From: Gluconobacter kanchanaburiensis NBRC 103587
GTDB taxonomy: Bacteria > Pseudomonadota > Alphaproteobacteria > Acetobacterales > Acetobacteraceae
Reading direction: 5' to 3'
NCBI RefSeq assembly: GCF_007988905.1
Contig: NZ_BJVA01000010.1
Span: 25,419 to 89,418 of the forward strand
Length of the DNA stretch: 64,000 bases
The stretch's first letter is position 1. Every line of letters starts with the position of its first letter. The translations under genes and the position numbers were made by a program. Below are positions 23,873-32,843 of this stretch, in pieces. Below the pieces are notes generated by a model. The model had not been told where the DNA came from, made no database searches, and worked only from the letters and a program-made list of their open reading frames with translations.

Positions 23873-24260
23873 GAACGATAGGGTCCGGACATTGGTTGGG
23901 ACAACAGGCGAAAAGAGACTGCTTCGGCGCTGATCTTGAAGCTTCCCGCTTCAAGGCCGGGACGACCGCTCAGACCTTCTCCCAGAAACCCGATGAGAAA
24001 ATGATCAGCTCAAGAGCCAGTGTGACGAAGCCGCCATACAGGATCGAGGAAGAAATGTCATCCACCTTGAGTCGAGAGTGTAGGTTCCTGCAACGGATCT
24101 GGTGGTCTGCATGATATGGTTGAACCGTCCATCTCGGCGCAGGATGCGCGGTCATGTGGGTCTGCTTCTGGTCAAGCCGTTCCCACGACATTATGGTGCG
24201 GCAAGTTTCGCGGGCCGAACATGTCCGCACCCTCCCGTCATCCGGATCTGCCCTGACCCC
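23873..24260. other. Divergent intergenic region between secG and the PpiD-like gene
   Basis: 388 bases. It holds a perfect 8-bp hairpin at 23935-23955 (CTTGAAGC/GCTTCAAG) in the secG leader, and a possible 31-codon minus-strand frame described separately. Promoters for both directions must be here but I cannot place them. No tRNA is seen. Confidence 0.5.
23970..24065 (-). CDS. Possible 31-residue small membrane protein upstream of secG
   Basis: A GTG-initiated frame would encode a 31-residue peptide beginning VDDISSSILYGGFVTLAL and ending FSSGFWEKV, one plausible membrane helix with a charged end. It lies about 100 bases upstream of secG on the same strand. There is no well-spaced ribosome site and the frame is also open further upstream inside the antisense of the foldase gene, so this is only a candidate. 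Confidence 0.18.
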   Translation of the reverse strand: MDDISSSILYGGFVTLALELIIFSSGFWEKV

Positions 24261-26198
24261 ATGATTACTACGCTCCGCCACCTCTTCGTTGATTCCTGGG
24301 CCGGCCGCGCCGCCGCACTGCTGATCTTTCTGGCCTTCATCGGATGGGGCGTCGGAGACGTATACTCCAACATGGGAACCGCAAGTTCGAACGAAGTCGT
24401 TCGCGTCGGTGACCGCAGCATCACGCCCGACGATTTCAGCCGCGCCCTCTCGACTCAGCTTTCTGCGGTGGCCAAACAAATCGGTCTCGCCGATCCCTCC
24501 CAGCTTCCAAAAAGTGAAGTGGAGCAGGCAGCGCGACAGACTCTGCAGAACCTTGTGATCCAGAACGAGACGCAGCTCGCCGCCTCTCGATCTGGCATGA
24601 CTGTTCCGGATGATTTGGTCAGACAGGAAATCTTTGCGATTCCGGCGTTTCATAATGCAGCCGGCGTCTTTGACCGGAGCGTTTTCAATGAGCGTCTTGC
24701 ACGGATCGGCCTTTCCGAAGGCAAGCTTCTTCAGGCCATTCGTGAAGACATCGCATCCCGCGGCCTCCTGCAGGGTATGGGGCAGTCCGTTCAGGCCCCC
24801 GCTCCCCTGACCCAGCGAATGCTGTCCTTCGACGCAAGCCAGCGTGTTTTCGATCTGATCCAGATTCCATTTGCAGGAGGAGTCGTCACAGCAGCGCCCA
24901 CCGATGAACAGCTTCACCGTTTCTATGACAATCACCCGCAGATCTTCCGGACCACTGAGTACCGTCACGCGAAAATGGTGGTCATGACGCCTGAAAGCGT
25001 TGCAAAGACGATCGAAGTCCCCGACGACGTCCTGCACCGGCTCTATGATTTCCAGGCGCGGACATACGATATGCCGGAAACGCGTACGATCCAGGTCCTG
25101 ACGTTCACCGATCAGGCGAAAGCCGCGGATGCCGCGACCGCCTGGAAAGGTGGTGCCTCCTGGGATGATATCCAGAAAAAATTCCCAGAGGCAGCAGCCG
25201 TTTCCCTCCCGGGTGTGCGGCAGAGCGATATTCCCAATCCCGAGCTTGCGAAAATGGCATTTGCCGCTCCTGCGGACCGGATTTCAGGACCTGAAAAAAC
25301 CGGAATGGGATGGGTGGTTTTCAATATCTCCGCCGTCACAGCACCCCACAAGACCAGTTTCGACCAGGCAAAAGCCGAATTGAAAACCCAGGTCCAGAAG
25401 CAGGAAGCTGGAGAAGCACTTCAGGCCCGTCAGAAACAGTTTCAGGACGCAGTCGCAGGCTCCTCCACGCTTGAGCAGATCCCGGGGGATCTGGGGGCAG
25501 TTCCCGCAGCCGGGACGCTCGACTCCAACGGTATGACCCAGGATGGTCTCCCTGCACCCATTCCCGGTGACGCGGCTTTGCGCCAGGCCATCATCCATCA
25601 GATCTTTACCCAGGCAAAGGGCGCGCAGCCGACCGTGATCAACGGCCCGAACGGCACGGCGTTCTCGGTACTGGTCGATGAAGTTCATCCTGGCACCCTG
25701 AAGCCATTTGACAATGTTCGTGATCAAGTCGTGCAGGAATGGACAACCGAACAGAAACGCCGTGCCGCCAATCTTCGTACAACGGCATTATTCAGTAGCG
25801 CGAAAGCGGGCAGTCTGCGGAAAGCCCTTGAGGGTCAGCCGGAAGCAGCGGCCCTGCGTCAGGATGTGACGGTTTCACGTGTTCATCCGGATCAGAGTCT
25901 CCCGCAAAATGTGTTGCAGGGCGCATTCGGCCTCAAGCCCGGCACAACCGGAATGTATGAAACACCGGATGCTTTCTGGCTGGTCAACGTCACCGCAGAC
26001 AAGCCGGCAACAGCAGAAGACATGAAGACTCTCGGCAGCCAGCTCTCCGGAGAATATGTCCAGTCCATGCGTTCGGACATTCCGGTTGCCCTGAATGCCG
26101 CGATGGAAAGAGCCGTACCCCCGTCACATATCAATATGGCACTCTACAATCAGGTCGTGAACGCGGCCATGCCTCCTGCCACGAACGGAGGGCATTGA
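24261..26198 (+). CDS. ppiD: PpiD/SurA-like periplasmic peptidyl-prolyl isomerase (membrane anchored)
   Basis: 645 residues from the ATG at 24261, which places one membrane anchor at residues 13-33 (AGRAAALLIFLAFIGWGVG) as expected for PpiD; an earlier start at 24102 only adds an unconserved tail. A SurA_N-like domain follows (ITPDDFSRALSTQLSAVAKQ), then a parvulin-type region around residues 215-400 and a C-terminal helical part. Such proteins assist folding of exported proteins near the Sec translocon. The catalytic parvulin residues are not clearly preserved, as in many PpiD homologues. trpE starts within its stop codon (TGATG). Confidence 0.85.
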   Translation: MITTLRHLFVDSWAGRAAALLIFLAFIGWGVGDVYSNMGTASSNEVVRVGDRSITPDDFSRALSTQLSAVAKQIGLADPSQLPKSEVEQAARQTLQNLVIQNETQLAASRSGMTVPDDLVRQEIFAIPAFHNAAGVFDRSVFNERLARIGLSEGKLLQAIREDIASRGLLQGMGQSVQAPAPLTQRMLSFDASQRVFDLIQIPFAGGVVTAAPTDEQLHRFYDNHPQIFRTTEYRHAKMVVMTPESVAKTIEVPDDVLHRLYDFQARTYDMPETRTIQVLTFTDQAKAADAATAWKGGASWDDIQKKFPEAAAVSLPGVRQSDIPNPELAKMAFAAPADRISGPEKTGMGWVVFNISAVTAPHKTSFDQAKAELKTQVQKQEAGEALQARQKQFQDAVAGSSTLEQIPGDLGAVPAAGTLDSNGMTQDGLPAPIPGDAALRQAIIHQIFTQAKGAQPTVINGPNGTAFSVLVDEVHPGTLKPFDNVRDQVVQEWTTEQKRRAANLRTTALFSSAKAGSLRKALEGQPEAAALRQDVTVSRVHPDQSLPQNVLQGAFGLKPGTTGMYETPDAFWLVNVTADKPATAEDMKTLGSQLSGEYVQSMRSDIPVALNAAMERAVPPSHINMALYNQVVNAAMPPATNGGH

Positions 26199-27610
26199 TG
26201 TCTGTCGTCCACAGCGTCGAGGCTGCTGACCTCCTGACACCGGTCTCCGCCTTTCTGCGACTCTCCAATCTGTCTGATGATCCTTATCGGTTGCTTTTCG
26301 AGAGCGTGGAGGGCGGTGCTGCCCGCGGGCGATATTCCGTTATCGCCCTTCTTCCCGATCTGGTCTGGAAGTGCCGGGACGGCCAGGTCACACTGGATGG
26401 AGCACCGATCAAGGGTGTACCCCTCGACACGCTAAACGCCATCGTGGACGACAGCCAGATAGAGCTTCCGCCCGATATGCCGCCTATGATCGGCGGGGTG
26501 TTCGGTGTTCTGGGCTATGACATGGTGCGCCAGATGGAGCGGCTTCCCAACCCGCCCACTAATGATCTGGGTTTGCCGGAAGGCATCATGATCCGACCGC
26601 GTCTTTTCGCTGTGTTCGATTCGGTGCGTGATGAGCTGACGCTGGCGGTTCCTGTTCGGAAGGGGACCACAGAAGCCGAGGCTCATGCTCTTCTCGCTCG
26701 TGCACGATCCGCGCTGGCAGCGCCGCTTGCAGAGGTGCGTGAAACACTACCCGCCGGCGCGACGCTGGTACCGCCCGTTTCGAACATGACGCAGCAGCAG
26801 TTTGAGGATTGCGTTCGGAAGGCGCAGGATTACATCGCAGCCGGGGATGCTTTCCAGATCGTCCCGAGTCAACGGTTCACGACACCTTTTCCACTCTCGC
26901 CCCTATCTCTTTATCGGAGCCTGCGTCGCGTCAATCCAGCGCCCTTCCTGTTTGTGATGGAGCTGGAAGATTACGCACTCGTCGGTTCTTCGCCAGAAAT
27001 TCTCGTACGTCTGCGCGATGGTGAGGTCACGGTTCGGCCGTTGGCCGGTACCCGCCCGCGCGGTGTGGATAGGGAAGAGGATCTTGCACTCGAAAAGGAG
27101 CTTCTGGCTGACCGCAAGGAACTGGCCGAACACCTGATGCTGATCGATCTTGGGCGCAACGATGTCGGGCGCGTCTCAATGCTCGGAAGCGTCGACGTGC
27201 CGGAAAAATTCGTTGTCGAGCGTTACAGCCATGTGATGCATATTTCATCGACCGTAACGGGCCGTATTGCAGAGGGAAAAACAGCAATGGACGCCCTTGT
27301 GGCCGCGTTCCCGGCCGGAACGCTGACGGGTGCTCCCAAGATCAGGGCGATGGAAATCATCGACGAACTGGAACCCACGCGGCGCGGTCCCTATTCCGGC
27401 TGTGTGGGATATTTCGGTGCTGACGGGGAAATGGACACCTGCATCGGACTGCGCATGGCCGTACTCAAAGACGGAAACATGTATGTGCAGGCCGGGTGCG
27501 GCGTGGTGGCGGACAGTGATCCGAACGCCGAATTTCGCGAAACGCAGGCGAAAGCCCGCGCGCTTTTCCGTGCTGCGGAAATTGCAGTCTCGAACGCCGC
27601 GAAAGTCTGA
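26198..27610 (+). CDS. trpE: Anthranilate synthase component I
   Basis: 470 residues. The N-terminal LLFESVEGGAARGRYS corresponds to the tryptophan feedback site (Glu-Ser kept). The catalytic chorismate-binding region has QIVPSQRFTTPFPLSPLSLY, GSSPEILVRL, RPRGVDREEDLALEKELLAD, HLMLIDLGRNDVGRVS and AFPAGTLTGAPKIRAMEIID. It makes anthranilate from chorismate with TrpG. The ATG at 26198 overlaps the foldase stop by one base and has GGAGGG upstream. No Trp-rich leader peptide precedes it. Confidence 0.96.
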   Translation: MSVVHSVEAADLLTPVSAFLRLSNLSDDPYRLLFESVEGGAARGRYSVIALLPDLVWKCRDGQVTLDGAPIKGVPLDTLNAIVDDSQIELPPDMPPMIGGVFGVLGYDMVRQMERLPNPPTNDLGLPEGIMIRPRLFAVFDSVRDELTLAVPVRKGTTEAEAHALLARARSALAAPLAEVRETLPAGATLVPPVSNMTQQQFEDCVRKAQDYIAAGDAFQIVPSQRFTTPFPLSPLSLYRSLRRVNPAPFLFVMELEDYALVGSSPEILVRLRDGEVTVRPLAGTRPRGVDREEDLALEKELLADRKELAEHLMLIDLGRNDVGRVSMLGSVDVPEKFVVERYSHVMHISSTVTGRIAEGKTAMDALVAAFPAGTLTGAPKIRAMEIIDELEPTRRGPYSGCVGYFGADGEMDTCIGLRMAVLKDGNMYVQAGCGVVADSDPNAEFRETQAKARALFRAAEIAVSNAAKV

Positions 27611-27616
27611 AAGAAG

Positions 27617-27640
27617 ACCCGTGCATCCTCGGGCACGGGT
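27617..27640 (+). other. Hairpin between trpE and trpG
   Basis: ACCCGTGC and GCACGGGT form a perfect 8-bp stem around an 8-base loop, seven bases after the trpE stop. There is no T run, so it probably affects mRNA stability or relative expression rather than ending transcription. Confidence 0.4.
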
Positions 27641-27690
27641 AGGTTCGCGAGATGTTTGACGAAAAAGCCCTTGAAGGTCATTCTGCCGCC

Positions 27691-28287
27691 ATGATTCTGC
27701 TTATCGATAATTACGACAGCTTCACGTTCAACATCGTCCACCATCTGGGTGCTCTCGGCGTTGAATGTGACGTGCGCCGTAACGATGCGCTGAGCGTTGA
27801 AGACGCGCTTGCGCTGAAGCCGTCGGCAATTGTGATTTCTCCTGGCCCAGGCACGCCTGCTGAGGCAGGAATTTGTTGCGATCTGATCCGCGCCGCGACG
27901 GGAATCGTACCGGTTTTTGGTGTCTGTCTCGGACATCAGGCAATCGGACAGGTTTTCGGAGCAGAAGTCGTCCGTGCGCCGGTTCCGATGCATGGAAAGA
28001 TCAGCGCCGTCCATCATGATGGATCAGGCGTTTTTTCTGGGCTGCCCGATCCCGTGGACGTGGTCCGCTATCACAGTCTGACATTGCAGCCTGACAGCAT
28101 CCCCGAGACGCTTGTCGTCAATGCCCGAACCGATGACGGGATCATCATGGGCGTCCGTCATCGTGATTATCCCGTGCATGGTGTTCAGTTTCATCCAGAA
28201 AGCATTGCTTCCGTTGCCGGGCGCGAGCTCCTGGCCAATTTTCTGAATATTGCCGGCATTTCGTTTCAGGCCACAAAGGCCGCGTGA
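27691..28287 (+). CDS. trpG: Anthranilate synthase component II (glutamine amidotransferase)
   Basis: 198 residues from the ATG at 27691, matching the family start MILLIDNYDSFTFNIVHHLG; an ATG at 27652 would add 13 residues. The class I amidotransferase triad is visible: Cys in FGVCLGHQAIGQVFG, His and Glu in VQFHPESIAS. It feeds ammonia from glutamine to TrpE. The stop overlaps the trpD GTG start by four bases (GTGA). Confidence 0.95.
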   Translation: MILLIDNYDSFTFNIVHHLGALGVECDVRRNDALSVEDALALKPSAIVISPGPGTPAEAGICCDLIRAATGIVPVFGVCLGHQAIGQVFGAEVVRAPVPMHGKISAVHHDGSGVFSGLPDPVDVVRYHSLTLQPDSIPETLVVNARTDDGIIMGVRHRDYPVHGVQFHPESIASVAGRELLANFLNIAGISFQATKAA

Positions 28288-29387
28288 CAGTGAGTGTGGA
28301 CTTCACGGCCCTGCTGCACAAGGCCGCTTCGGGAAAACCCCTCGACAGCCATGAAGCAGAGAGTGCATTTCACGCCATTATGGCAGGAGATGTAGATCCG
28401 GTTCACCTCTCAGCGTTCCTGACAGCATTAAAAATGCGGGGCGAAACCCTCGCGGAACTGACTGGCGCAGTGCAGGCCGTTCGCCATCACATGACGCTTC
28501 TCCCCAACGTGCCGGCGAATGCAATTGATGTCTGCGGTACGGGCGGAGACGGCCTCAAAACTCTGAATGTTTCCACCGCTGTGGCTTTCGTTCTGGCTGG
28601 ACTGGGGGTGCCGGTCGCGAAACATGGAAACCGCGCTTTGTCGTCAGCAACCGGAGCGACGGATGTTCTGGAAGTTCTGGGTATTCCCCCCACAGACGAC
28701 CTGATCCTTCAGGCCCGACGACTGCGAGACAACGGTCTCGTTTTTCTTGCAGCGCCCCAGCATCATCCTGCGATGCGTCACGCAGGCCCGGTCCGCAAGG
28801 CACTGGGCTTTCGAACATTATTCAACCTTCTGGGACCGTTGTGTAATCCGGCGCAGGTCCGTCACCAGTTGATTGGTGTGTTTGAAGGTGGGTGGTGCGA
28901 ACCTGTGGCCCGCGCTCTGGGCGCTCTGGGCAGCCAGTCGGTCTGGGTCGTACACGGCACCACAGACGAAGGCGGAAGTGATGAACTCACTCTTTCTGGC
29001 ACTTCACAGGTTTGTGCCTGGGAAAAAGAGTCTCTTATATCTTTGAAAATCGACCCTGAGATGGCTGGACTCCCCAGCTCCCCGATTTCATCCATTCGCG
29101 GCGGAGATGCCCGCACAAATGCTGAGGCGCTACTCGCCCTGCTTGACGGGGCGCAGGGAGCCTATCGCGATACGGTCCTTCTCAACGCTGCCGCAGCGCT
29201 TCACGTGGCAGGTCGCGGCGATATCGTGAAGTCAGGAACGATTGACGTTCAGGCTTTCCATCGCAATGTAGATCTGGCGGCGGAATCTATCGACCGGGGG
29301 CTGGCTCGTGCATCCCTTGATCGGATACGCGGGACCATAGATCTCCCAATCCATTTTATTGCTTCCACAGACGCAGGACGATCATGA
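28284..29387 (+). CDS. trpD: Anthranilate phosphoribosyltransferase
   Basis: 367 residues from a GTG. Typical motifs are VCGTGGDGLKTLNVSTAVAF (PRPP binding), KHGNRALSSATGATDVLEVL (anthranilate site) and FRTLFNLLGPLCNPA. It joins anthranilate to PRPP, the second step of tryptophan synthesis. It overlaps both neighbours by four bases, so trpG, trpD and trpC are translationally coupled. It is about 20 residues longer than the E. coli transferase domain, because of its C-terminus. Confidence 0.96.
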   Translation: MTVSVDFTALLHKAASGKPLDSHEAESAFHAIMAGDVDPVHLSAFLTALKMRGETLAELTGAVQAVRHHMTLLPNVPANAIDVCGTGGDGLKTLNVSTAVAFVLAGLGVPVAKHGNRALSSATGATDVLEVLGIPPTDDLILQARRLRDNGLVFLAAPQHHPAMRHAGPVRKALGFRTLFNLLGPLCNPAQVRHQLIGVFEGGWCEPVARALGALGSQSVWVVHGTTDEGGSDELTLSGTSQVCAWEKESLISLKIDPEMAGLPSSPISSIRGGDARTNAEALLALLDGAQGAYRDTVLLNAAAALHVAGRGDIVKSGTIDVQAFHRNVDLAAESIDRGLARASLDRIRGTIDLPIHFIASTDAGRS

Positions 29388-30310
29388 CAGTCATGTACCA
29401 TCGACCGGCGATGACATATTCGCCTGAGGGAACAGAGCAGTTTCCAGACCCTGAGGTTCCGGAAACGACGACCCCTCCGATTAAAAATCCGGAAGCCGAG
29501 ACCGCCGCAGATCGCAGCGACGTTCTTGCACGGATCTGCGCCAGGACAAGGGTGGATATTGAACAGCGCTCCCAGATTATGTCTCTTAAAGACATTACGG
29601 CGAGAGCTCGCGAAGTCACGACGCCGACCCGGGGTTTCGGTCAGGCCCTTCAGCATCTGACTGCGGACCGGCAGGTTGGATTAATTGCCGAAATCAAAAA
29701 AGCGTCTCCGTCCGCTGGTATCCTGCGCCCGGACTACGAACCGGTAAGGATCGCGCAGGACTATCAGGCGGCCGGTGCCACATGTCTCTCCGTTCTGACG
29801 GAGGGGTCCTGCTTCCATGGCAACACGGAAGATATCCGTCTAGTCCGGGAAGCCTGCAGCCTGCCGATTTTACGCAAGGACTTCATTCTCGACCCCTGGC
29901 AGGTCCATGAAAGCCGACTGATCGGTGCGGACTGCATTCTTCTGATCATGGCGGTGCTGACAGAAACCCAAGCAGCCGAACTGATCGCGATTGCACGCGG
30001 ACTGGATATGGACGTCCTGCTGGAAGTCCATGATGAGGCAGAGTTAAATCGTGCGCTAGCACTGGATACATTTCTGATCGGGATCAACAACCGTAATCTG
30101 CGTACGCTCAAAACCGACATCCAAACAACCATCGATCTCGCCCCTCTGGTGCCGCCAGATCGTCTGGTCGTCTCTGAGAGTGGTATCCGCACTCAGGATG
30201 ACATGATGAAGGTCGGTGCTGTGGGCGCGAGCGCCGTTCTGGTGGGCGAAAGTCTGCTACGTGAGCCTGATCCTGGCGTGGCAGCGCGTCGTCTGCTCGG
30301 TTTCGTTTAG
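29384..30310 (+). CDS. trpC: Indole-3-glycerol phosphate synthase with N-terminal extension
   Basis: 308 residues. The TIM barrel begins near residue 45 with DVLARICARTRVDIEQR and shows VGLIAEIKKASPSAGILRPD (catalytic Glu and Lys), PILRKDFILDPWQVHESRLI and VVSESGIRTQDDM (phosphate site). It forms the indole ring. The first 44 residues, rich in Pro, Glu and Thr, are not part of the usual enzyme (about 260 residues); the ATG overlaps the trpD stop, so this start is likely real. A strong terminator follows directly. Confidence 0.94.
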   Translation: MTVMYHRPAMTYSPEGTEQFPDPEVPETTTPPIKNPEAETAADRSDVLARICARTRVDIEQRSQIMSLKDITARAREVTTPTRGFGQALQHLTADRQVGLIAEIKKASPSAGILRPDYEPVRIAQDYQAAGATCLSVLTEGSCFHGNTEDIRLVREACSLPILRKDFILDPWQVHESRLIGADCILLIMAVLTETQAAELIAIARGLDMDVLLEVHDEAELNRALALDTFLIGINNRNLRTLKTDIQTTIDLAPLVPPDRLVVSESGIRTQDDMMKVGAVGASAVLVGESLLREPDPGVAARRLLGFV

Positions 30311-30312
30311 AC

Positions 30313-30347
30313 TCAGACCGCCTCTTGAGGCGGTCTGAACTGTTTTT
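30313..30347 (+). terminator. Terminator of the trp operon
   Basis: TCAGACCGCCTC and GAGGCGGTCTGA form a perfect 12-bp stem with a T5 run five bases later, starting three bases after the trpC stop. Confidence 0.92.
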
Positions 30348-30462
30348 CACGGCACCTCCCGTAGATCGAAGCCGTCCCTCACAGGCGGGGCATGGTCTGG
30401 CATTTGACGGCTTCTGCCGCTAAAGCATGCGGGATTTTGTGCATTTTCATCAGGAGACCGTC

Positions 30463-31467
30463 ATGGACGAGACACCGTCCGCTTCAGGCCGGAGCAACGG
30501 TCCGGCCCTTTCGCCGGAGACCATGAAGCGCGCTTACAGGGACATGCTTCTTGTTCGGCGATTTGAGGAAAAGGCAGGCCAGCTTTACGGCATGGGCCTG
30601 ATCGGCGGCTTCTGCCATCTCTATATCGGGCAGGAAGCCGTTGTGGTTGGGATCGGCCTCAACATGAAGCAGGGCGACAAGTCCATCACGTCCTATCGCG
30701 ATCACGGGCAGATGCTCGTAGCAGGCATGACGCCGCGCGGTGTTATGGCGGAACTGACGGGGCGGTCCGGTGGGTATTCCCGCGGCAAGGGGGGCTCCAT
30801 GCACATGTTCTCCCGTGAAAAAGAGTTCTACGGCGGTCATGGCATTGTCGGGGCACAGGTGGCCCTCGGCACGGGGCTGGCGTTTGCGAACAAGTATCGC
30901 GGTACGGATGAAGTCTCGATCGTGTATTTCGGCGAAGGAGCCTCTGCACAGGGGCAGGTTTATGAGAGCTTCAATCTCGCCGCACTGCACAAGCTGCCCT
31001 GCATCTATGTGATCGAAAATAACCGCTACGGTATGGGCACATCCATCGAGCGCGCTTCGGCCTCCAAAGATCTGTCCCGCAACGGCGAGCCCTGGGGCAT
31101 TGCCAGCCGCAAGGTAGATGGCATGGATATCTTCGCTGTGCATGAAGCCGCGCAGGAGGCCATAGAATATTGCCGTGCGGGCAAGGGGCCGTTCCTGCTG
31201 GAAATGGAAACCTATCGCTATCGTGGGCACTCCATGTCCGATCCGGCGAAATATCGCCAGCGCGCAGAGGTTGAAGAAATGCGTCGTACGCGCGATCCAA
31301 TCGAGACCCTGAAAGCCGAGATGCTACGCAGCGGGATCGAAGAGAGCGTGTTCAAGGACATTGAGACGGACGTAAAAGCCATTGTGGCTGACGCGGCCGA
31401 ATTTGCGCAGACGAGCCCTGAGCCGGATCATTCCGAACTCTGGACTGATATTCTGGTGGAGGCCTGA
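30463..31467 (+). CDS. pdhA: Pyruvate dehydrogenase E1 component, alpha subunit
   Basis: 334 residues from the ATG at 30463, with AGGAG six bases upstream. Thiamine diphosphate-binding fold: LIGGFCHLYIGQEAVVVGIG, SKGGSMHMF-type loop (RGKGGSMHMFSREKEFYGGH), and FGEGASAQGQVYESFNLAAL, the GDG-type motif ending in ENN. It decarboxylates pyruvate with PdhB. It is the first gene of pdhA-pdhB-pdhC-lpd-lipA, three bases before pdhB. Confidence 0.96.
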   Translation: MDETPSASGRSNGPALSPETMKRAYRDMLLVRRFEEKAGQLYGMGLIGGFCHLYIGQEAVVVGIGLNMKQGDKSITSYRDHGQMLVAGMTPRGVMAELTGRSGGYSRGKGGSMHMFSREKEFYGGHGIVGAQVALGTGLAFANKYRGTDEVSIVYFGEGASAQGQVYESFNLAALHKLPCIYVIENNRYGMGTSIERASASKDLSRNGEPWGIASRKVDGMDIFAVHEAAQEAIEYCRAGKGPFLLEMETYRYRGHSMSDPAKYRQRAEVEEMRRTRDPIETLKAEMLRSGIEESVFKDIETDVKAIVADAAEFAQTSPEPDHSELWTDILVEA

Positions 31468-31470
31468 TCC

Positions 31471-32838
31471 ATGGCATCTCTCATTTTGATGCCGGCACTC
31501 TCGCCGACGATGACCGAAGGGACACTTGCGCGCTGGCTCAAGGCGGCAGGTGAGGCCGTTTCCGCCGGAGACGTGATTGCCGAGATCGAGACCGACAAGG
31601 CGACTATGGAAGTAGAAGCTGTAGACGAAGGCGTGATCGGCAAGACGCTGGTGACCGAAGGTACGCAGAATATCGCGGTTAACACGCCGATCGCAGTGCT
31701 TCTGGCGGAAGGCGAGGATGCTGCCGCAGCAGACACTGTAGTCCGTTCTGCCGATCCAACTGCAGGCGCTTCTGTCGCGATTGAAACATCGGCTGATCCA
31801 GGGATCGTGGAAGCACCGGAAGTCGCACAGGCCGAGAACGACCGGGACTGGGGCGAAACCAGCGAAATTACCGTCCGTCAGGCCCTGCGTGATGCGATGG
31901 CAGCCGAGCTTCGTCGCGATGAGGACGTGTTCCTGATCGGTGAGGAAGTGGCGCAGTATCAGGGGGCCTACAAGGTCAGTCAGGGACTGCTGGATGAGTT
32001 CGGCGAGAAGCGTGTGATCGACACCCCGATTACCGAACATGGCTTCACGGGCATGGCTGTCGGCGCGGCGCTAACAGGCCTGAAGCCGATCGTTGAGTTT
32101 ATGACCATGAACTTCTCGCTGCAAGCAGTTGATCATATTATTAATTCTGCCGCTAAGACACTCTACATGTCCGGCGGCCAGATGGGCTGCCCCATCGTGT
32201 TTCGTGGCCCGAACGGAGCTGCGGCCCGCGTAGGAGCGCAGCATTCGCAGTGTTTTGCGAGCTGGTTTGCGCATATTCCTGGCCTGAAAGTGGTCGCACC
32301 TTGGTCGGCTGCTGATGCGAAAGGTCTGCTACGCGCCGCCATCCGGGATCCGAACCCGGTCATCGTACTGGAAAATGAGATCCTGTACGGCCAGAAATTC
32401 CCGTGCCCGGTGGATGAGGATTTTATCTTGCCAATCGGTCGTGCGAAGATCGAACGGGAAGGGACGGATGTGACGCTCGTGGCGTTCTCCATCATGGTCG
32501 GGGTGGCCCTGGAAGCCGCCGCCCTTCTGGCGGAAGAAGGTATTTCGGCCGAAGTCATCAATCTGCGCTCGATCCGTCCTCTGGATACCGAAACGATCGT
32601 GCGCAGTGTGAAGAAGACGAACCGGATCGTGTCCGTCGAAGAAGGCTGGCCAGTGGCAGGCATCGGTGCGGAAATCTGCACCGTGGCGGTCGAGCAGGCT
32701 TTTGACTGGCTCGATGCTCCGCCGGCGCGTGTCTGCGGGCTCGACCTGCCGATGCCATATGCGGCCAATCTCGAAAAACTGGCACTTCCCAAACCTGAAT
32801 GGGTTGTGGATGCCGTTCGCAAGCAGCTGCGGGACTGA
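31471..32838 (+). CDS. pdhB: Pyruvate dehydrogenase E1 beta subunit with N-terminal lipoyl domain
   Basis: 455 residues. Residues 1-80 are a biotinyl/lipoyl domain ([20 protein letters not shown], lipoyl Lys in [15 protein letters not shown]), joined by an acidic/Ala-rich linker to a normal E1-beta from about 130: [61 protein letters not shown]1-beta carrying a lipoyl domain is a known alphaproteobacterial variant; its role in the complex is to add a swinging arm. The lipoyl part is highly similar to that of PdhC. Confidence 0.96.
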   Translation: MASLILMPALSPTMTEGTLARWLKAAGEAVSAGDVIAEIETDKATMEVEAVDEGVIGKTLVTEGTQNIAVNTPIAVLLAEGEDAAAADTVVRSADPTAGASVAIETSADPGIVEAPEVAQAENDRDWGETSEITVRQALRDAMAAELRRDEDVFLIGEEVAQYQGAYKVSQGLLDEFGEKRVIDTPITEHGFTGMAVGAALTGLKPIVEFMTMNFSLQAVDHIINSAAKTLYMSGGQMGCPIVFRGPNGAAARVGAQHSQCFASWFAHIPGLKVVAPWSAADAKGLLRAAIRDPNPVIVLENEILYGQKFPCPVDEDFILPIGRAKIEREGTDVTLVAFSIMVGVALEAAALLAEEGISAEVINLRSIRPLDTETIVRSVKKTNRIVSVEEGWPVAGIGAEICTVAVEQAFDWLDAPPARVCGLDLPMPYAANLEKLALPKPEWVVDAVRKQLRD

Positions 32839-32843
32839 CAACG

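Noticed and set aside
23970..25037. Long minus-strand open frame of 355 codons opposite the PpiD-like gene
   Set aside because: Its composition is that of an antisense shadow, with Cys/His/Gly-rich non-domain sequence; the plus-strand foldase has a clear anchor and SurA-like domain. Only the last 31 codons, outside the foldase, are kept as a weak candidate.
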